A DNA stretch of 64,000 nt from Orychophragmus violaceus (taxonomy: Eukaryota; Streptophyta; Magnoliopsida; Brassicales; Brassicaceae), in contig CM058238.1 in assembly GCA_030180135.1 (NCBI GenBank), positions 45,535,765 through 45,599,764 on the forward strand. Reading direction: 5' to 3'. Position numbers and translations under genes: made by a program. How positions within the stretch are numbered: the first letter of the stretch is position 1; every line of letters starts with the position of its first letter. Shown in pieces: positions 46,622 through 58,511 of this stretch. The notes beneath the pieces are model-generated. The model had not been told where the DNA came from. It was given only the letters and a program-made list of their open reading frames with translations, and made no database searches.

Positions 46622-47090
46622 TATTGATCATGAGAAGATCAAATGTGCAAAGGCTGTGTAGTATCTAAAAATGCACAAGTCTTGCACATTTGATCATGTG
46701 CATAATTGGGGACTTCTTCCTAAGAGTAAGAAGCGCCTTAACCTTATCATAATTCAAGTTTGGTGTAACCTAATGAAGAGAGATGACCGTTGGAACATCC
46801 TAGAGAGAGAGATGACCGTTGGAGCATAAGAACAAGAAAGGAGGGGACCACATTCTCTCTCTCTTACCTGCGCATGTTCAGCAGGATCAGACCTTGTCCT
46901 ATAGCTCATTTTGTCTTCATACTCCTTTAGGTTAAGCAACAATTGTATTGTCTCTCCTATATAAAGAATGTAACACCAAAGTAATAAGATAAGGGTTTTG
47001 GAATCTCTTATTCTCTCCTCTCTCTCTTTGCGGCTACAAAGCATCTCTAGAACCCTAATCTCTTTCAATGTTTATACTCTAAATCTATCA
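46622..47090 (+). repeat. 3' LTR of element C
   Basis: 469 bp, no difference found from 41427-41895. It is followed by GTAAC (47091-47095) and the rest of the B coding region. Confidence 0.95.
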
Positions 47091-50000
47091 GTAACTATAG
47101 CTGATGGTCAAGGGATTCCAATAATAGGTACAGGAAAGTTGAGATTATTTAACAAGGAAAGTGATGCATTCTATGTTCCTAAGTTTAAGTCTAACTTGCT
47201 GTCGGTTAAGAGGATCACCAAAGACTTGAATTGCAATGTTATCTTTGGGCCTAATGATGTTTGTTTTCAGGATATTAAGAATGGAAAGGTTATTGGAAGA
47301 GGTGGTACACAAGATGAGCTTTACCTCCTTGAAGACACTTCTCCAAGCAACTCGGATTCATTAGCTTTTAAATCCTGTTTTTCTTTCAATCAAAATGTCC
47401 TATGGCATGCTAGACTAGGACATCCTCATGCTCGTGCTTTGAACTTAATGTTGCCTAATGTTAGCTTTGATCATTCAACTTGTGAAGCTTGTATTCTTGG
47501 CAAACATTGTAGAACTGTCTTTCCTAAATCAACTACCATCTATGAACATTGTTTTGATCTTGTGCACTCTGATGTTTGGACTTCACCTTGTCTGTCTAGA
47601 GATAGAAACAAGTATTTTGTGACCTTCATAGATGAAAAATCAAAATATACTTGGGTAACTTTGCTTCCATCTAAAGATAGGGTGTTTGATGCATTTTTAA
47701 ATTTCCAAAACTATGTTACTAATCAGTTTAATGCCAAGATCAAAGTGTTTAGGTCAGATAATGGAGGAGAGTATACAAGCCAAAGATTCAAAGCTCACTT
47801 GAACAAATGTGGGATCCTTCATCAAACAAGCTGTCCCCATACTCCCCAACAAAATGGTGTGGCTGAAAGGAAGAACAGACACCTCATGGAAGCTGCTAGG
47901 TCCATGATGTTCCACACCAATGTTCCTAAGAGATTTTGGGGAGATGCAGTGTTGGCAGCATGCTACCTCATCAACAGGATCCCAACTAGAGTTCTTCAAG
48001 ACATTTCACCATATGAGGTATTGAACAAAGCCAAACCATTTATTGAACACTTACGTGTGTTTGGTTGTGTTTGTTTTGTATATATCTCAGGAGATCAAAG
48101 GAACAAGCTAGATGCTAAGAGCACAAGGTGTATGTTTCTTGGATACTCCACAACTCAGAAGGGCTACAAGTGTTTTGATCCAAGCAACAACAGGACCTAT
48201 GTTTCAAGGGATGTTAAGTTCATTGAGGGGCAGAGTTACTATGAGAAGAAGGATTGGGAAGGTTTGAAAGATCTCTCAAGATCACCTTCTGATTTGGCTA
48301 CAAGTTTGAAGTACTTGTTGGATCACTTGGGCAATGACACCCCACGGCCAGAAAAGGCTGATACACCTACCCAGGAAGCTCAACAAGAGGATACTGAACC
48401 AGCAACACACACTCAGGAACCGGCTCAAGCTCAAGAAGACACTCTACCTCAAGATCAGAACCAAGTGGACTTGGATGTGGATGAGGATGAGATGGTTTAT
48501 CAAGAGGCAGTGGGTAATGAGGAAGTGGTTGATCAACAGGTTCAGCAACTCAGGAGAAGCACAAGGGAAAAGAAAGATCCATCAGAATGGATGAAGACAA
48601 GAGTCTACTACAACAACCAAGCAGTAGCTCATCCTAGTCAGTCTACTTGTTCTATTGACTTGCTACCATCTAGTCACAAGGCCTTTCTTGGAAAGATTGA
48701 GCTAAACCAAGTTCCTAAGACTTATGAAGAGGCTGAAGGTATCAAGGTTTGGATGGATGCAGTAAAGGATGAGAAAGAAGCTATGGAGAGGAACCACACT
48801 TGGATTGTGGAGAAGCTGCCAAAAAGGAAGAAGACTGTTAGCTCTAAATGGGTCTTCACAATCAAGTATAAAAGCAATGGAGACATAGAGAGGTACAAGG
48901 CAAGGCTAGTAGCAAGAGGGTTCACTCAAACCTATGGAGAAGACTATACGGATACCTTTGCACCAGTGGCTAAACTTCACACAGTGAGAGTCACATTGAG
49001 CTTAGCCACAAACCTCTCATGGACTCTATGGCAAATGGATGTGAAGAATGCTTTTCTACAAGGTGAACTTGAAGAAGAAGTGTATATGACTCCTCCACCA
49101 GGTTTGAAGCACTTGTGTAAAGATGGTGAAGTGTTGAGACTGAGAAGGGCAATTTATGGTCTGAAGCAATCACCAAGGGCATGGTACCATAAGCTCAGCC
49201 ACACTCTCATGGACCATGGGTTCAAGAAGTCTCAATCTGATCACACATTGTTCACACTTCAAAGTGCTCAAGGAGTGGTGGTAGTTCTGATATATGTGGA
49301 TGATTTGATCATCACAGGAAGTGATAATGATGGGATTCAATCCACAAAGGCGTTTCTCAACAGTTCCTTTGATATCAAAGACCTTGGTGAGTTGAAGTAC
49401 TTCTTAGGCATTGAAGTTTGCAGATTCAATGATGGATTGTTTCTGTCCCAAAGGAAGTATGTTAAAGACTTGTTGACAGAAACAAGTATGCTTGACTGCA
49501 AGATTGCAAAGACTCCACTTGAAGATGGCTACCAAGTCAATAGAAAGGGGGAGAAATCAGATGAAGTCAAGTTCAAGGATGTCTCATTGTATAGGAGGCT
49601 GGTTGGGAAGCTTATCTACCTCACTCTCACAAGACCAGACTTGTGTTTTGCTGTGAATCAAGTTAGCCAACATATGCAATCACCCACAGTGTATCATTGG
49701 AGTTTGATTGAGAGGATACTCAGATATCTCAAAGGATCAACTGAACAAGGTATTTGGATGGGTAAGAATGAGAGCACAGAAATTGTTGGCTATTGTGATG
49801 CAGATTGGGCTGGAGATAAGAGTGATAGGAGATCAACAACCGGCTATTGTACCTTCATTGGAGGCAACTTGGTAACTTGGAAGACAAAGAAGCAGAAGGT
49901 GGTATCTTGTTCTAGTGCTGAAGCTGAGTATAGGGCCATGAGGAAGCTTGCAACTGAGTTAACATGGCTAAAGGCTTTGCTTAAGGACTTTGGCATAGAG

Positions 50001-50255
50001 CAATCAAGTCCAATCACCTTCCATTGTGACAACCAGGCTGCTATTCACATTGCAACCAACTCAGTGTTTCATGAAAGGACCAAACACATTGAGATTGATT
50101 GTCACAAGGTAAGGGAGAAGATTGAAGATGGAACCATACTGCCTTGTTACACAAAGAGTGAAGATCAACTTGCAGACATCTTCACAAAGGCTGCTAGTCT
50201 TAAGGTTTGCACTCATGTCTTTGGCAAACTAGGGCTGGTGGCTATCCATGATTAG
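47091..50255 (+). pseudogene. gag-pol of element B, 3' part (integrase, RT, RNase H)
   Basis: After the repeated target site GTAAC, coding resumes at 47096 in the phase left at 41426 and continues to the family stop at 50255. It contains the C-terminal side of protease, the integrase HHCC finger and complete DDE triad, the linker, RT with YVDD and RNase H with the CDADW, SSAEAEY and CDNQAA motifs, with no internal stop. A longer frame reaching back to 46998 exists only because the C LTR happens to be open in that frame. Confidence 0.95.
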
Positions 50256-50407
50256 AACTCTCCTGATTCATGAGCAGCATACTCTTTTTCCCTTGATGTG
50301 GTTTTGTCCCAAGTGGTTTTCCACATCAAGGTTTTTAATGAGGTGTTGCCATGATCATTCCAAGTTCAGTCTTTAGGGTGATTCCAAAGTCTGAACTTGA
50401 GGGGGAG
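50256..50407 (+). promoter_or_regulatory. 3' UTR of element B with two hairpins and PPT
   Basis: Hairpin 1: 50291-50301 with 50321-50331, 11 perfect pairs and 19-nt loop. Hairpin 2: 50362-50374 with 50386-50398. PPT GAGGGGGAG at 50399-50407. Confidence 0.82.
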
Positions 50408-50835
50408 TATTGATCATGATTAGACAAATGTGTTAAGCTTGTGTATTATCACAAAATGCACAAGTCTTGCACATTTGATAATGTGCAAAGTTGGGGACTT
50501 CTGATCAAGACCTAAGGCGCCAACTAAGTGAATGCACAAGTCTCGGATGAACCAAGATGGAAGAGAGCCGTTAGGGTTTAAGAGAGAGAGCCGTTGGTTT
50601 TGTGGTCCCCCACTCTCTCTCTCTCCTCTGCCACGCCTCAGTCCTCTTTGTATTCTTGTGCATTTGTCTTTTACTTGTTTAGGTTAAACATTGGCTGATG
50701 TATCCCATATAAAAGGCTATGTATGACCAGAAATGAAATAACAAGTTTTTGAGTCTCTTATTCTCTCCTCTCTCTTGGGCCACCATTGGGACTCAAGAAC
50801 CCTAATTCTATAATGTTCATACTCTAAATCTCTCA
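50408..50835 (+). repeat. 3' LTR of element B
   Basis: 428 bp, one difference from the 5' LTR (G at 50778). Ends CTCTCA, then AAACT (50836-50840) and satellite. Confidence 0.95.
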
Positions 50836-53800
50836 AAACTAAACTTCTTGAAACAAATGCGTCATGGATTGGAGAATTTAGGTGATGTAGGACAACTATA
50901 AATAAGTTTTTGTATGCTCCTAAAGGTAGAATGAGAAACATGTTGTTTTTGTTCGTTTGTAACACCACTAAGTAACCCCTCTAAAAGACTAGAAAGAAAT
51001 TTTGATCTTCTAAAAGGTCCTATGAGATCCTAAATAAAACTTTTTAACCAAAACCTCTTGAAATATATATGTCATAGATTGGTGAATTTCGGTGAGGTAA
51101 GACAACAATAAGTAAGTTTTTGTATGCTCCTAAAGGTAGAATGGGGAGCATTTTATACAAGTTTATGTTCGTTTGTAACACCCCTAAGTAACCCTTCTAA
51201 GTGACTAGAAAAAAACTTTGATCTTCAAAAAGATCCGATGAGAATCCTAAATAAAACATTTTAACCAAAATATCTTGAAACATATATGTCATGGATTGGA
51301 GAATTTAGGTGAGGTAGAACAACTATAAGTAAGTTTTTGTATGCTCCGAAAGGTAGAATGAGAAGCATTTTATACAAGTTTATGTTCGTTTGTAACACAC
51401 CTAAGTAACCCTTCTAAATGACTAGAAAGACACTTTGATCTTCTAAAATGTCCTATGAGAATCCTAAACAAAACTTTATAAACTAAACTTCTTGAAACAA
51501 ATGTGTCATGGATTGAAGAATTTAGGTGATGTAAGACAACTATAAATAAGTTTTTGTATGCTCCTAAAGGTAGAATGAGAAGCATTTTATACAAGTTTAT
51601 GTTCGTTTGTAACACACCTAAGTAACCCTTCTAAATTACTAGAAAGACACTTTGATCTTCTAAAATGTTCTATGAGAATCCTAAACTAAACTTTTTAAAC
51701 TAAACTTCTTGAAAGAAATGTGTCATGGATTAGAGAATTTAGGTGATGTAGGACAACCATAAATAAGTTTTTGTATGCTCCTAAAGGTAGAATGAGAAGC
51801 ATGTTGTTTTTGTTCGTTTGTAACACCACTAAGTAACCCCTCTAAAAGACTAGAAAGAAATTTTGGTCTTCTAAAAGGTCCTATGAGACCCTAAATAAAA
51901 CTTTTTAACCAAAACCTCTTGAAACATATATGTCATGGATTGGTGAATTTCGGTGAGGTAAGACAACTATAAGTAAGTTTTTCTATTCTCCTAAAGGTAG
52001 AATGGGAAGCAATTTATACAAGTTTATGTTCGTTTATAACACACCTAAGTAACCCTTCTAAATGACTAGAAAGACACTTTGATCTTCTAAAATGTCCTAT
52101 GAGAATCCTAAACTAAACTTCTTAAACTAAACTTCTTGAAACAAATGTGTCATGGATTGGAGAATTTAGGTGATGTAGGACAACTATAAATAAGTTTTTG
52201 TATGCTCCTAAAGGTAGAATGAGAAGCATGTTGTTTTTGTTCGTTTGTAACACCACTAAGTAACCCCTCTAAAAGACTAGAAAGAAATTTTGATCTTCTA
52301 AAAGGTCCTATGAGATCCTAAATAAAACTTTTTAACCAAAACCTCTTGAAATATATATGTCATGGATTGGTGAATTTCGGTGAGGTAAGACAACAATAAG
52401 TAAGTTTTTGTATGCTCCTAAAGGTAGAATGGGGAGCATTTTATACAAGTTTATGTTCGTTTGTAACACCCCTAAGTAACCCTTCTAAGTGACTAGAAAA
52501 AAACTTTGATCTTCAAAAAGATCCTATGAGAATCCTAAATAAAACATTTTAACCAAAATATCTTGAAACATATATGTCATGAATTGGAGAATTTAGGTGA
52601 GGTAGAACAACTATAAGTAAGTTTTTGTATGCTCCTAAAGGTAGAATGAGAAGCATTTTATACAAGTTTATGTTCGTTTGTAACACACCTAAGTAACCCT
52701 TCTAAATGACTAGAAAGACACTTTGATCTTCTAAAATGTCCTATGAGAATCCTAAACAAAACTTTATAAACTAAACTTCTTGAAACAAATGTGTCATGGA
52801 TTGGAGAATTTAGGTGATGTAAGACAACTATAAATAAGTTTTTGTATGCTCCTAAAGGTAGAATGAGAAGCATTTTATACAAGTTTATGTTCGTTTGTAA
52901 CACACCTAAGTAACCCTTCTAAATTACTAGAAAGACACTTTGATCTTCTAAAATGTTCTATGAGAATCCTAAACTAAACTTTTTAAACTAAACTTCTTGA
53001 AAGAAATGTGTCATGGATTAGAGAATTTAGGTGATGTAGGACAACCATAAATAAGTTTTTGTATGCTCCTAAAGGTAGAATGAGAAGCATGTTGTTTTTG
53101 TTCGTTTGTAACACCACTAAGTAACCCCTCTAAAAGACTAGAAAGAAATTTTGGTCTTCTAAAAGGTCCTATGAGACCCTAAATAAAACTTTTTAACCAA
53201 AACCTCTTGAAACATATATGTCATGAATTGGTGAATTTCGGTGAGGTAAGACAACAATAAGTAAGTTTTTGTATGCTCCTAAAGGTAGAATGGGGAGCAT
53301 TTTATACAAGTTTATGTTCGTTTGTAACACCCCTAAGTAACCCTTCTAAGTGACTAGAAAAAAACTTTGATCTTCAAAAAGATCCTATGAGAATCCTAAA
53401 TAAAACATTTTAACCAAAATATCTTGAAACATATATGTCATGAATTGGAGAATTTAGGTGAGGTAGAACAACTATAAGTAAGTTTTTGTATGCTCCTAAA
53501 GGTAGAATGAGAAGCATTTTATACAAGTTTATGTTCGTTTGTAACACACCTAAGTAACCCTTCTAAATGACTAGAAAGACACTTTGATCTTCTAAAATGT
53601 CCTATGAGAATCCTAAACAAAACTTTATAAACTAAACTTCTTGAAACAAATGTGTCATGGATTGGAGAATTTAGGTGATGTAAGACAACTATAAATAAGT
53701 TTTTGTATGCTCCTAAAGGTAGAATGAGAAGCATTTTATACAAGTTTATGTTCGTTTGTAACACACCTAAGTAACCCTTCTAAATTACTAGAAAGACACT

Positions 53801-56800
53801 TTGATCTTCTAAAATGTTCTATGAGAATCCTAAACTAAACTTTTTAAACTAAACTTCTTGAAAGAAATGTGTCATGGATTAGAGAATTTAGGTGATGTAG
53901 GACAACCATAAATAAGTTTTTGTATGCTCCTAAAGGTAGAATGAGAAGCATGTTGTTTTTGTTCGTTTGTAACACCACTAAGTAACCCCTCTAAAAGACT
54001 AGAAAGAAATTTTGGTCTTCTAAAAGGTCCTATGAGACCCTAAATAAAACTTTTTAACCAAAACCTCTTGAAACATATATGTCATGGATTGGTGAATTTC
54101 GGTGAGGTAAGACAACAATAAGTAAGTTTTTGTATGCTCCTAAAGGTAGAATGGGGAGCATTTTATACAAGTTTATGTTCGTTTGTAACACCCCTAAGTA
54201 ACCCTCCTAAGTGACTAGAAAGAAACTTTGATCTTCAAAAAGATCCTATGAAAATCCTAAATAAAACTTTTTAACAAAAACATCTTGAAACATATATCTT
54301 ATGGATTGGAGAATTTAGGTGAGGTAGGACAACTATAAGCAAGTTTTTGTATGCTCCTAAAGGTAGAATGAGAAGCATTTTATACAAGTTTATGTTCGTT
54401 TGTAACACACCTAAGTAACCCTTCTAAATGACTAGAAAGACACTTTGATCTTCTAAAATGTCCTATGAGAATCCTTAACAAAACTTTTTAAACTAAATTT
54501 CTTGAAACTTATGTGTCATTGATTGGAGAATTTAGGTGATGTAAGACAACTACAAATAAGTTTTTGTATGCTCCTAAATGTAGAATGAGAAGCATGTTGT
54601 AATATTTTTCTTCGTCTGTAACACCACTAAGTAACCCCTCTAAAAGACTAGAAAGAAATTTTGATCTTCAAAAAGGTCCTATGAGATCCTAAATAAAACT
54701 TTTTAACCAAAACTTCTTGGAACATATGTGTCATGGATTGGTGAATTTCGGTGAGGTAAGACAACAATAAGTAAGTTTTTGTATGCTCCTAAAGGTAGAA
54801 TGGGGAGCATTTTATACAGGTTTATGTTCGTTTGTAACACCCCTAAGTAACCCTTCTAAGTAACTAGAAAGAAACTTTGATCTTCAAAAAGATCCTATGA
54901 AAATCCTAAATAAAACTTTTTAACAAAAACATCTTGAAACATATATGTTATGGATTGGAGAATTTAGGTGAGGTAGGACAACTATAAGCAAGTTTTTGTA
55001 TGCTCCTAAAGGTAGAATGAGAAGCATTTTATACAAGTTTATGTTCGTTTGTAACACACCTAAGTAACCCTTCTAAATGACTAGAAAGACACTTTGATCT
55101 TCTAAAATGTCCTATGAGAATCCTTAACAAAACTTTTTAAACTAAATTTCTTGAAACTTATGTGTCATTGATTGGAGAATTTAGGTGAAGTAAGACAACT
55201 ATAAATAAGTTTTTGTATGCTCCTAAATGTAGAATGAGAAGCATGTTGTAATGTTTTTCTTCGTCTGTAACACCACTAAGTAACCCCTCTAAAAGACTAG
55301 AAAGAAATTTTGGTCTTCTAATAGGTCCTATGAGATCCTAAATAAAACTTTTTAACCAAAACCTCTTGAAACATATATGTCATGGATTGGTGAATTTCGG
55401 TGAGGTAAGACAACTATAAGTAAGTTTTTGTATGCTCCTAAAGGTAGAATGGGAAGCAATTTATACAAGTTTATGTTCGTTTGTAACACACCTAAGTAAC
55501 CCTTCTAAATGACTAGAAAGACACTTTGATCTTCTAAAATGTCCTATGAGAATCCTAAACTAAACTTTTTAAACTAAACTTCTTGAAACAAATGTGTCAT
55601 GGATTGGAGAATTTAGGTGATGTAGGACAACTATAAATAAGTTTTTGTATGCTCCTAAAGGTAGAATGAGAAGCATGTTGTTTTTGTTCGTTTGTAACAC
55701 CACTAAGTAACCCCTCTAAAAGACTAGAAAGAAATTTTGATCTTCTAAAAGGTCCTATGAGATCTTAAATAAAACTTTTTAACCAAAACCTCTTGAAATA
55801 TATATGTCATGGATTGGTGAATTTCGATGAGGTAAGACAACAATAAGTAAGTTTTTGTATGCTCCTAAAGGTAGAATGGGGAGCATTTTATACAAGTTTA
55901 TGTTCGTTTGTAACACACCTAAGTAACCCTTCTAAGTTACTAGAAAGAAACTGTGATCTTCAAAAAGATCCTATGAGAATCCTAAATAAAACTTTTTAAC
56001 AAAAACATCTTGAAACATATATGTTATGGATTGGAGAATTTATGTGAGGTAGGACAACTATAAGTAAGTTTTTGTATGGTCCTAAAGGTAGAATGAGAAG
56101 CATTTTATACAAGTTTATGTTCGTTTGTAACACCCCTAAGTAGCCCTTCTAAGAGACTAGAAAGAAACTTTGATCTTCAAAAAGTTCCTATGAGAATCCT
56201 AAATAAAACATTTTTACCAAAATATCTTGAAACATATATGTCATGGATTGGAGAATTTAGGTGAGGTAGGACAACTATAAGTAAGTTTTTGTATGCTCCT
56301 AAAGGTAGAATGAGAAGCATTTTATACAAGTTTATGTTCGTTTGTAACACACCTAAGTAACCCTTCTAAATGACTAGAAAGACACTTTGATCTTCTAAAA
56401 TGTCCTATGAGAATCCTAAACTAAAATTTTTAAACTAAACTTCTTGAAACAAATGTGTCATGGATTGGAGAATTTAGGTGATGTAGGACAACTATAAATA
56501 AGTTTTTGTATGCTCCTAAAGGTAGAATGAGAAGCATGATGTTTTTGTTCGTTTGTAACACCACTAAGTAACCCCTCTAAAAGACTAGAAAGAAATTTTG
56601 GTCTTCTAAAAGGTCCTATGAGACCCTAAATAAAACTTTTTAACCAAAACCTCTTGAAACATATATGTCATGGATTGGTGAATTTCGGTGAGGTAAGACA
56701 ACAATAAGTAAGTTTTTGTATGCTCCTAAAGGTAGAATGGGGAGCATTTTATACAAGTTTATGTTCGTTTGCAACACCCCTAAGTAACCCTTCTAAATGA

Positions 56801-57755
56801 CTAGAAAGACACTTTGATCTTCTAAAATGTCCTATGAGAATCCTAAACTAAAATTTTTAAACTAAACTTCTTGAAACAAATGTGTCATGGATTGGAGAAT
56901 TTAGGTGATGTAGGACAACTATAAATAAGTTTTGTATGCTCCTAAAGGTAGAATGAGAAGCATGTTGTTTTTGTTCGTTTGTAACACCACTAAGTAACCC
57001 CTCTAAAAGACTAGAAAGAAATTTAGGTCTTCTAAAAGGTCCTATGAGACCCTAAATAAAACTTTTTAACCAAAACCTCTTGAAACATATATGTCATGGA
57101 TTGGTGAATTTCGGTGAGGTAAGACAACAATAAGTAAGTTTTTGTATGCTCCTAAAGGTAGAATGGGGAGCATTTTATACAAGTTTATGTTCGTTTGCAA
57201 CACCCCTAAGTAACCCTTCTAAGTGACTAGAAAGAAACTTTGATCTTAAAAAGATCCTATGAGAATCCTAAATAAAACTTTTTAACAAAAACATCTTGAA
57301 ACATATATGTTATGGATTGGAGAATTTCGGTGAGGTAAGACAACAATAAGTAAATTTTTGTATGCTCCTAAAGGTAGAATTAGAAGCATTTTATACAAGT
57401 TTATGTTCGTTTGTAACACCCCTAATACCCTTCTAAGAGACTAGAAAGAAACTTTGATCTTTAAAAAGTTCCTATGAGAATCCTAAATAAAACATTTAAA
57501 CAAAATATATTGAGAAATATATGTCATGGATTGGAGAATTTAGGTGAGGTAGGACAACTATAAGTAAGTTTTTGTATGCTCCTAAAGGTAGAATGAGAAG
57601 CATTTTATACAAGTTTATGTTCGTTTGTAACACACCTAAGTAACCCTTCTAAATGACTAGAAAGACACTTTGATCTTCTAAAATGTCCTATGAGAATCCT
57701 AAACTAAAATTTTTAAACTAAACTTCTTGAAACAAATGTGTCATGGATTGGAGAA
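50836..57755. repeat. Satellite array 3
   Basis: About 6.9 kb of the same satellite in the same orientation, with more private variants (ATGCGTCATGG, GTCATAGATTGG, GCTCCGAAAGG, TTTTTCTATTCTCC, TTCTTCGTCTGTAAC). Block duplications are shorter: offsets of 1288 bp (51370/52658, 6 monomers), 861 bp (52658/53519, 4 monomers) and 649 bp (CTTGAAACTTATGTG at 54501 and 55150, 3 monomers). From about 55900 to 57755 it follows the series seen at about 1000-2790. It ends at element D. Confidence 0.95.
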
Positions 57756-58197
57756 TATTGATCATGATTAGACAAATGTGCAAAGGCTGTGTTTTATCAA
57801 AATATGCACAAGTCTTGCACATTTGATAATGTGCAAAGTTGGGGACATCTTGTTATCACTAAGAGGCGCCAACTATTATCAAAACACAAGACTTAGGGTT
57901 TTGGAGCAATGTAGCCGTTGGAGTGAGAGGAGGAGCCGGCTGGTGAGGACCACAAAAGGGGGGGACCACTCTCTCTCTCATTCCTGCTCTTGGTTCAGAC
58001 TTGTTCAGACTTTTTCTTATCTCCTTTTTTCTTGTTTCTCCTTTAGGTTACACATTTTAGGACTTGTATCACCTATAAATATGTTGTAACACCAAAAGGA
58101 ATAAACAAGGGTTTATTGTCTCTCATTCTCTCTCAAAGCTGCGGCTGTAAACAAGAACCCTAAACTCTTCTCAATGTTCAATCTCTAAAATCTATCA
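57756..58197 (+). repeat. 5' LTR of element D
   Basis: 442 bp, TATTGATCATGATTAG...AATCTATCA. It has the U3 word TGTGCAAAGTTGGGG (57830-57844), GGCGCC, a TATA-like TATAAATA (58074-58081), and one perfect MSA match on the minus strand at 57912-57922 (TCCAACGGCTA). The expected second site is degraded to CCGGC near 57936. PBS follows at 58198-58209. Confidence 0.93.
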
Positions 58198-58209
58198 TGG
58201 TATCAGAGC
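58198..58209 (+). promoter_or_regulatory. Primer-binding site of element D
   Basis: TGGTATCAGAGC directly after the LTR, matching initiator tRNA-Met. Confidence 0.94.
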
Positions 58210-58511
58210 ATTGATCTCAATTCTCTTAAGTTTCTATACTTGTTCTACTATTCTCTCACTCCTAATCTCTTACTCTCTCGGTTCTAAACATTCTCGGTCC
58301 TAAAACCCTAGTTCCTCACCATATTCTCTGTCCATTTTTCTCTTCAACAAATCTCGGTTCTCCAGCTCTCATCTCACCTCATAAGCTCAGAAAAGTCTAA
58401 GCCCTAATCTTCTCTCTCTTGGTCCATTCTCCTCTCGGTCCAAAACCCTTGCGGCTACATTCTCTCTCGGTTAACCCTTAAAGCCTTCATCCGCTCTCCT
58501 CAGCTCTCACC
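58210..58511 (+). other. Untranslated leader of element D
   Basis: CT-rich leader with CTCTCGG and AACCCTA words, diverged from the A-C leaders. Nothing else recognised. Confidence 0.75.

Larger units (their letters stand above)
41427..47090 (+). mobile_element. Intact Ty1/copia LTR retrotransposon C, nested in B
   Basis: This complete 5664-bp element has 469-bp LTRs (41427-41895 and 46622-47090) that look identical, TA...CA termini and target duplication GTAAC (41422-41426 and 47091-47095). It has a PBS, one open 1416-codon gag-pol, both 3' hairpins and a PPT. All expected parts are present and undamaged, so it is the best candidate in the window for a recently active autonomous copy. It inserted in the same orientation as its host B, just after the protease active-site region. 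Confidence 0.97.
39617..50835 (+). mobile_element. Ty1/copia LTR retrotransposon B, host of nested element C
   Basis: It has 428-bp LTRs (39617-40044 and 50408-50835), TA...CA termini and target duplication AAACT (39612-39616 and 50836-50840) in satellite. The LTRs differ at one base that I could find (C at 39987, G at 50778). Gag-pol is uninterrupted apart from C at 41427-47090. Excluding C and one target duplication, the coding length is 1091 + 3160 = 4251 nt, the same as in intact copies. Confidence 0.95.

Noticed and set aside
46998..47095. N-terminal extension of the B pol fragment into the C LTR
   Set aside because: The C 3' LTR happens to be open in this frame. The family start is at 40336 and the true resumption is at 47096.
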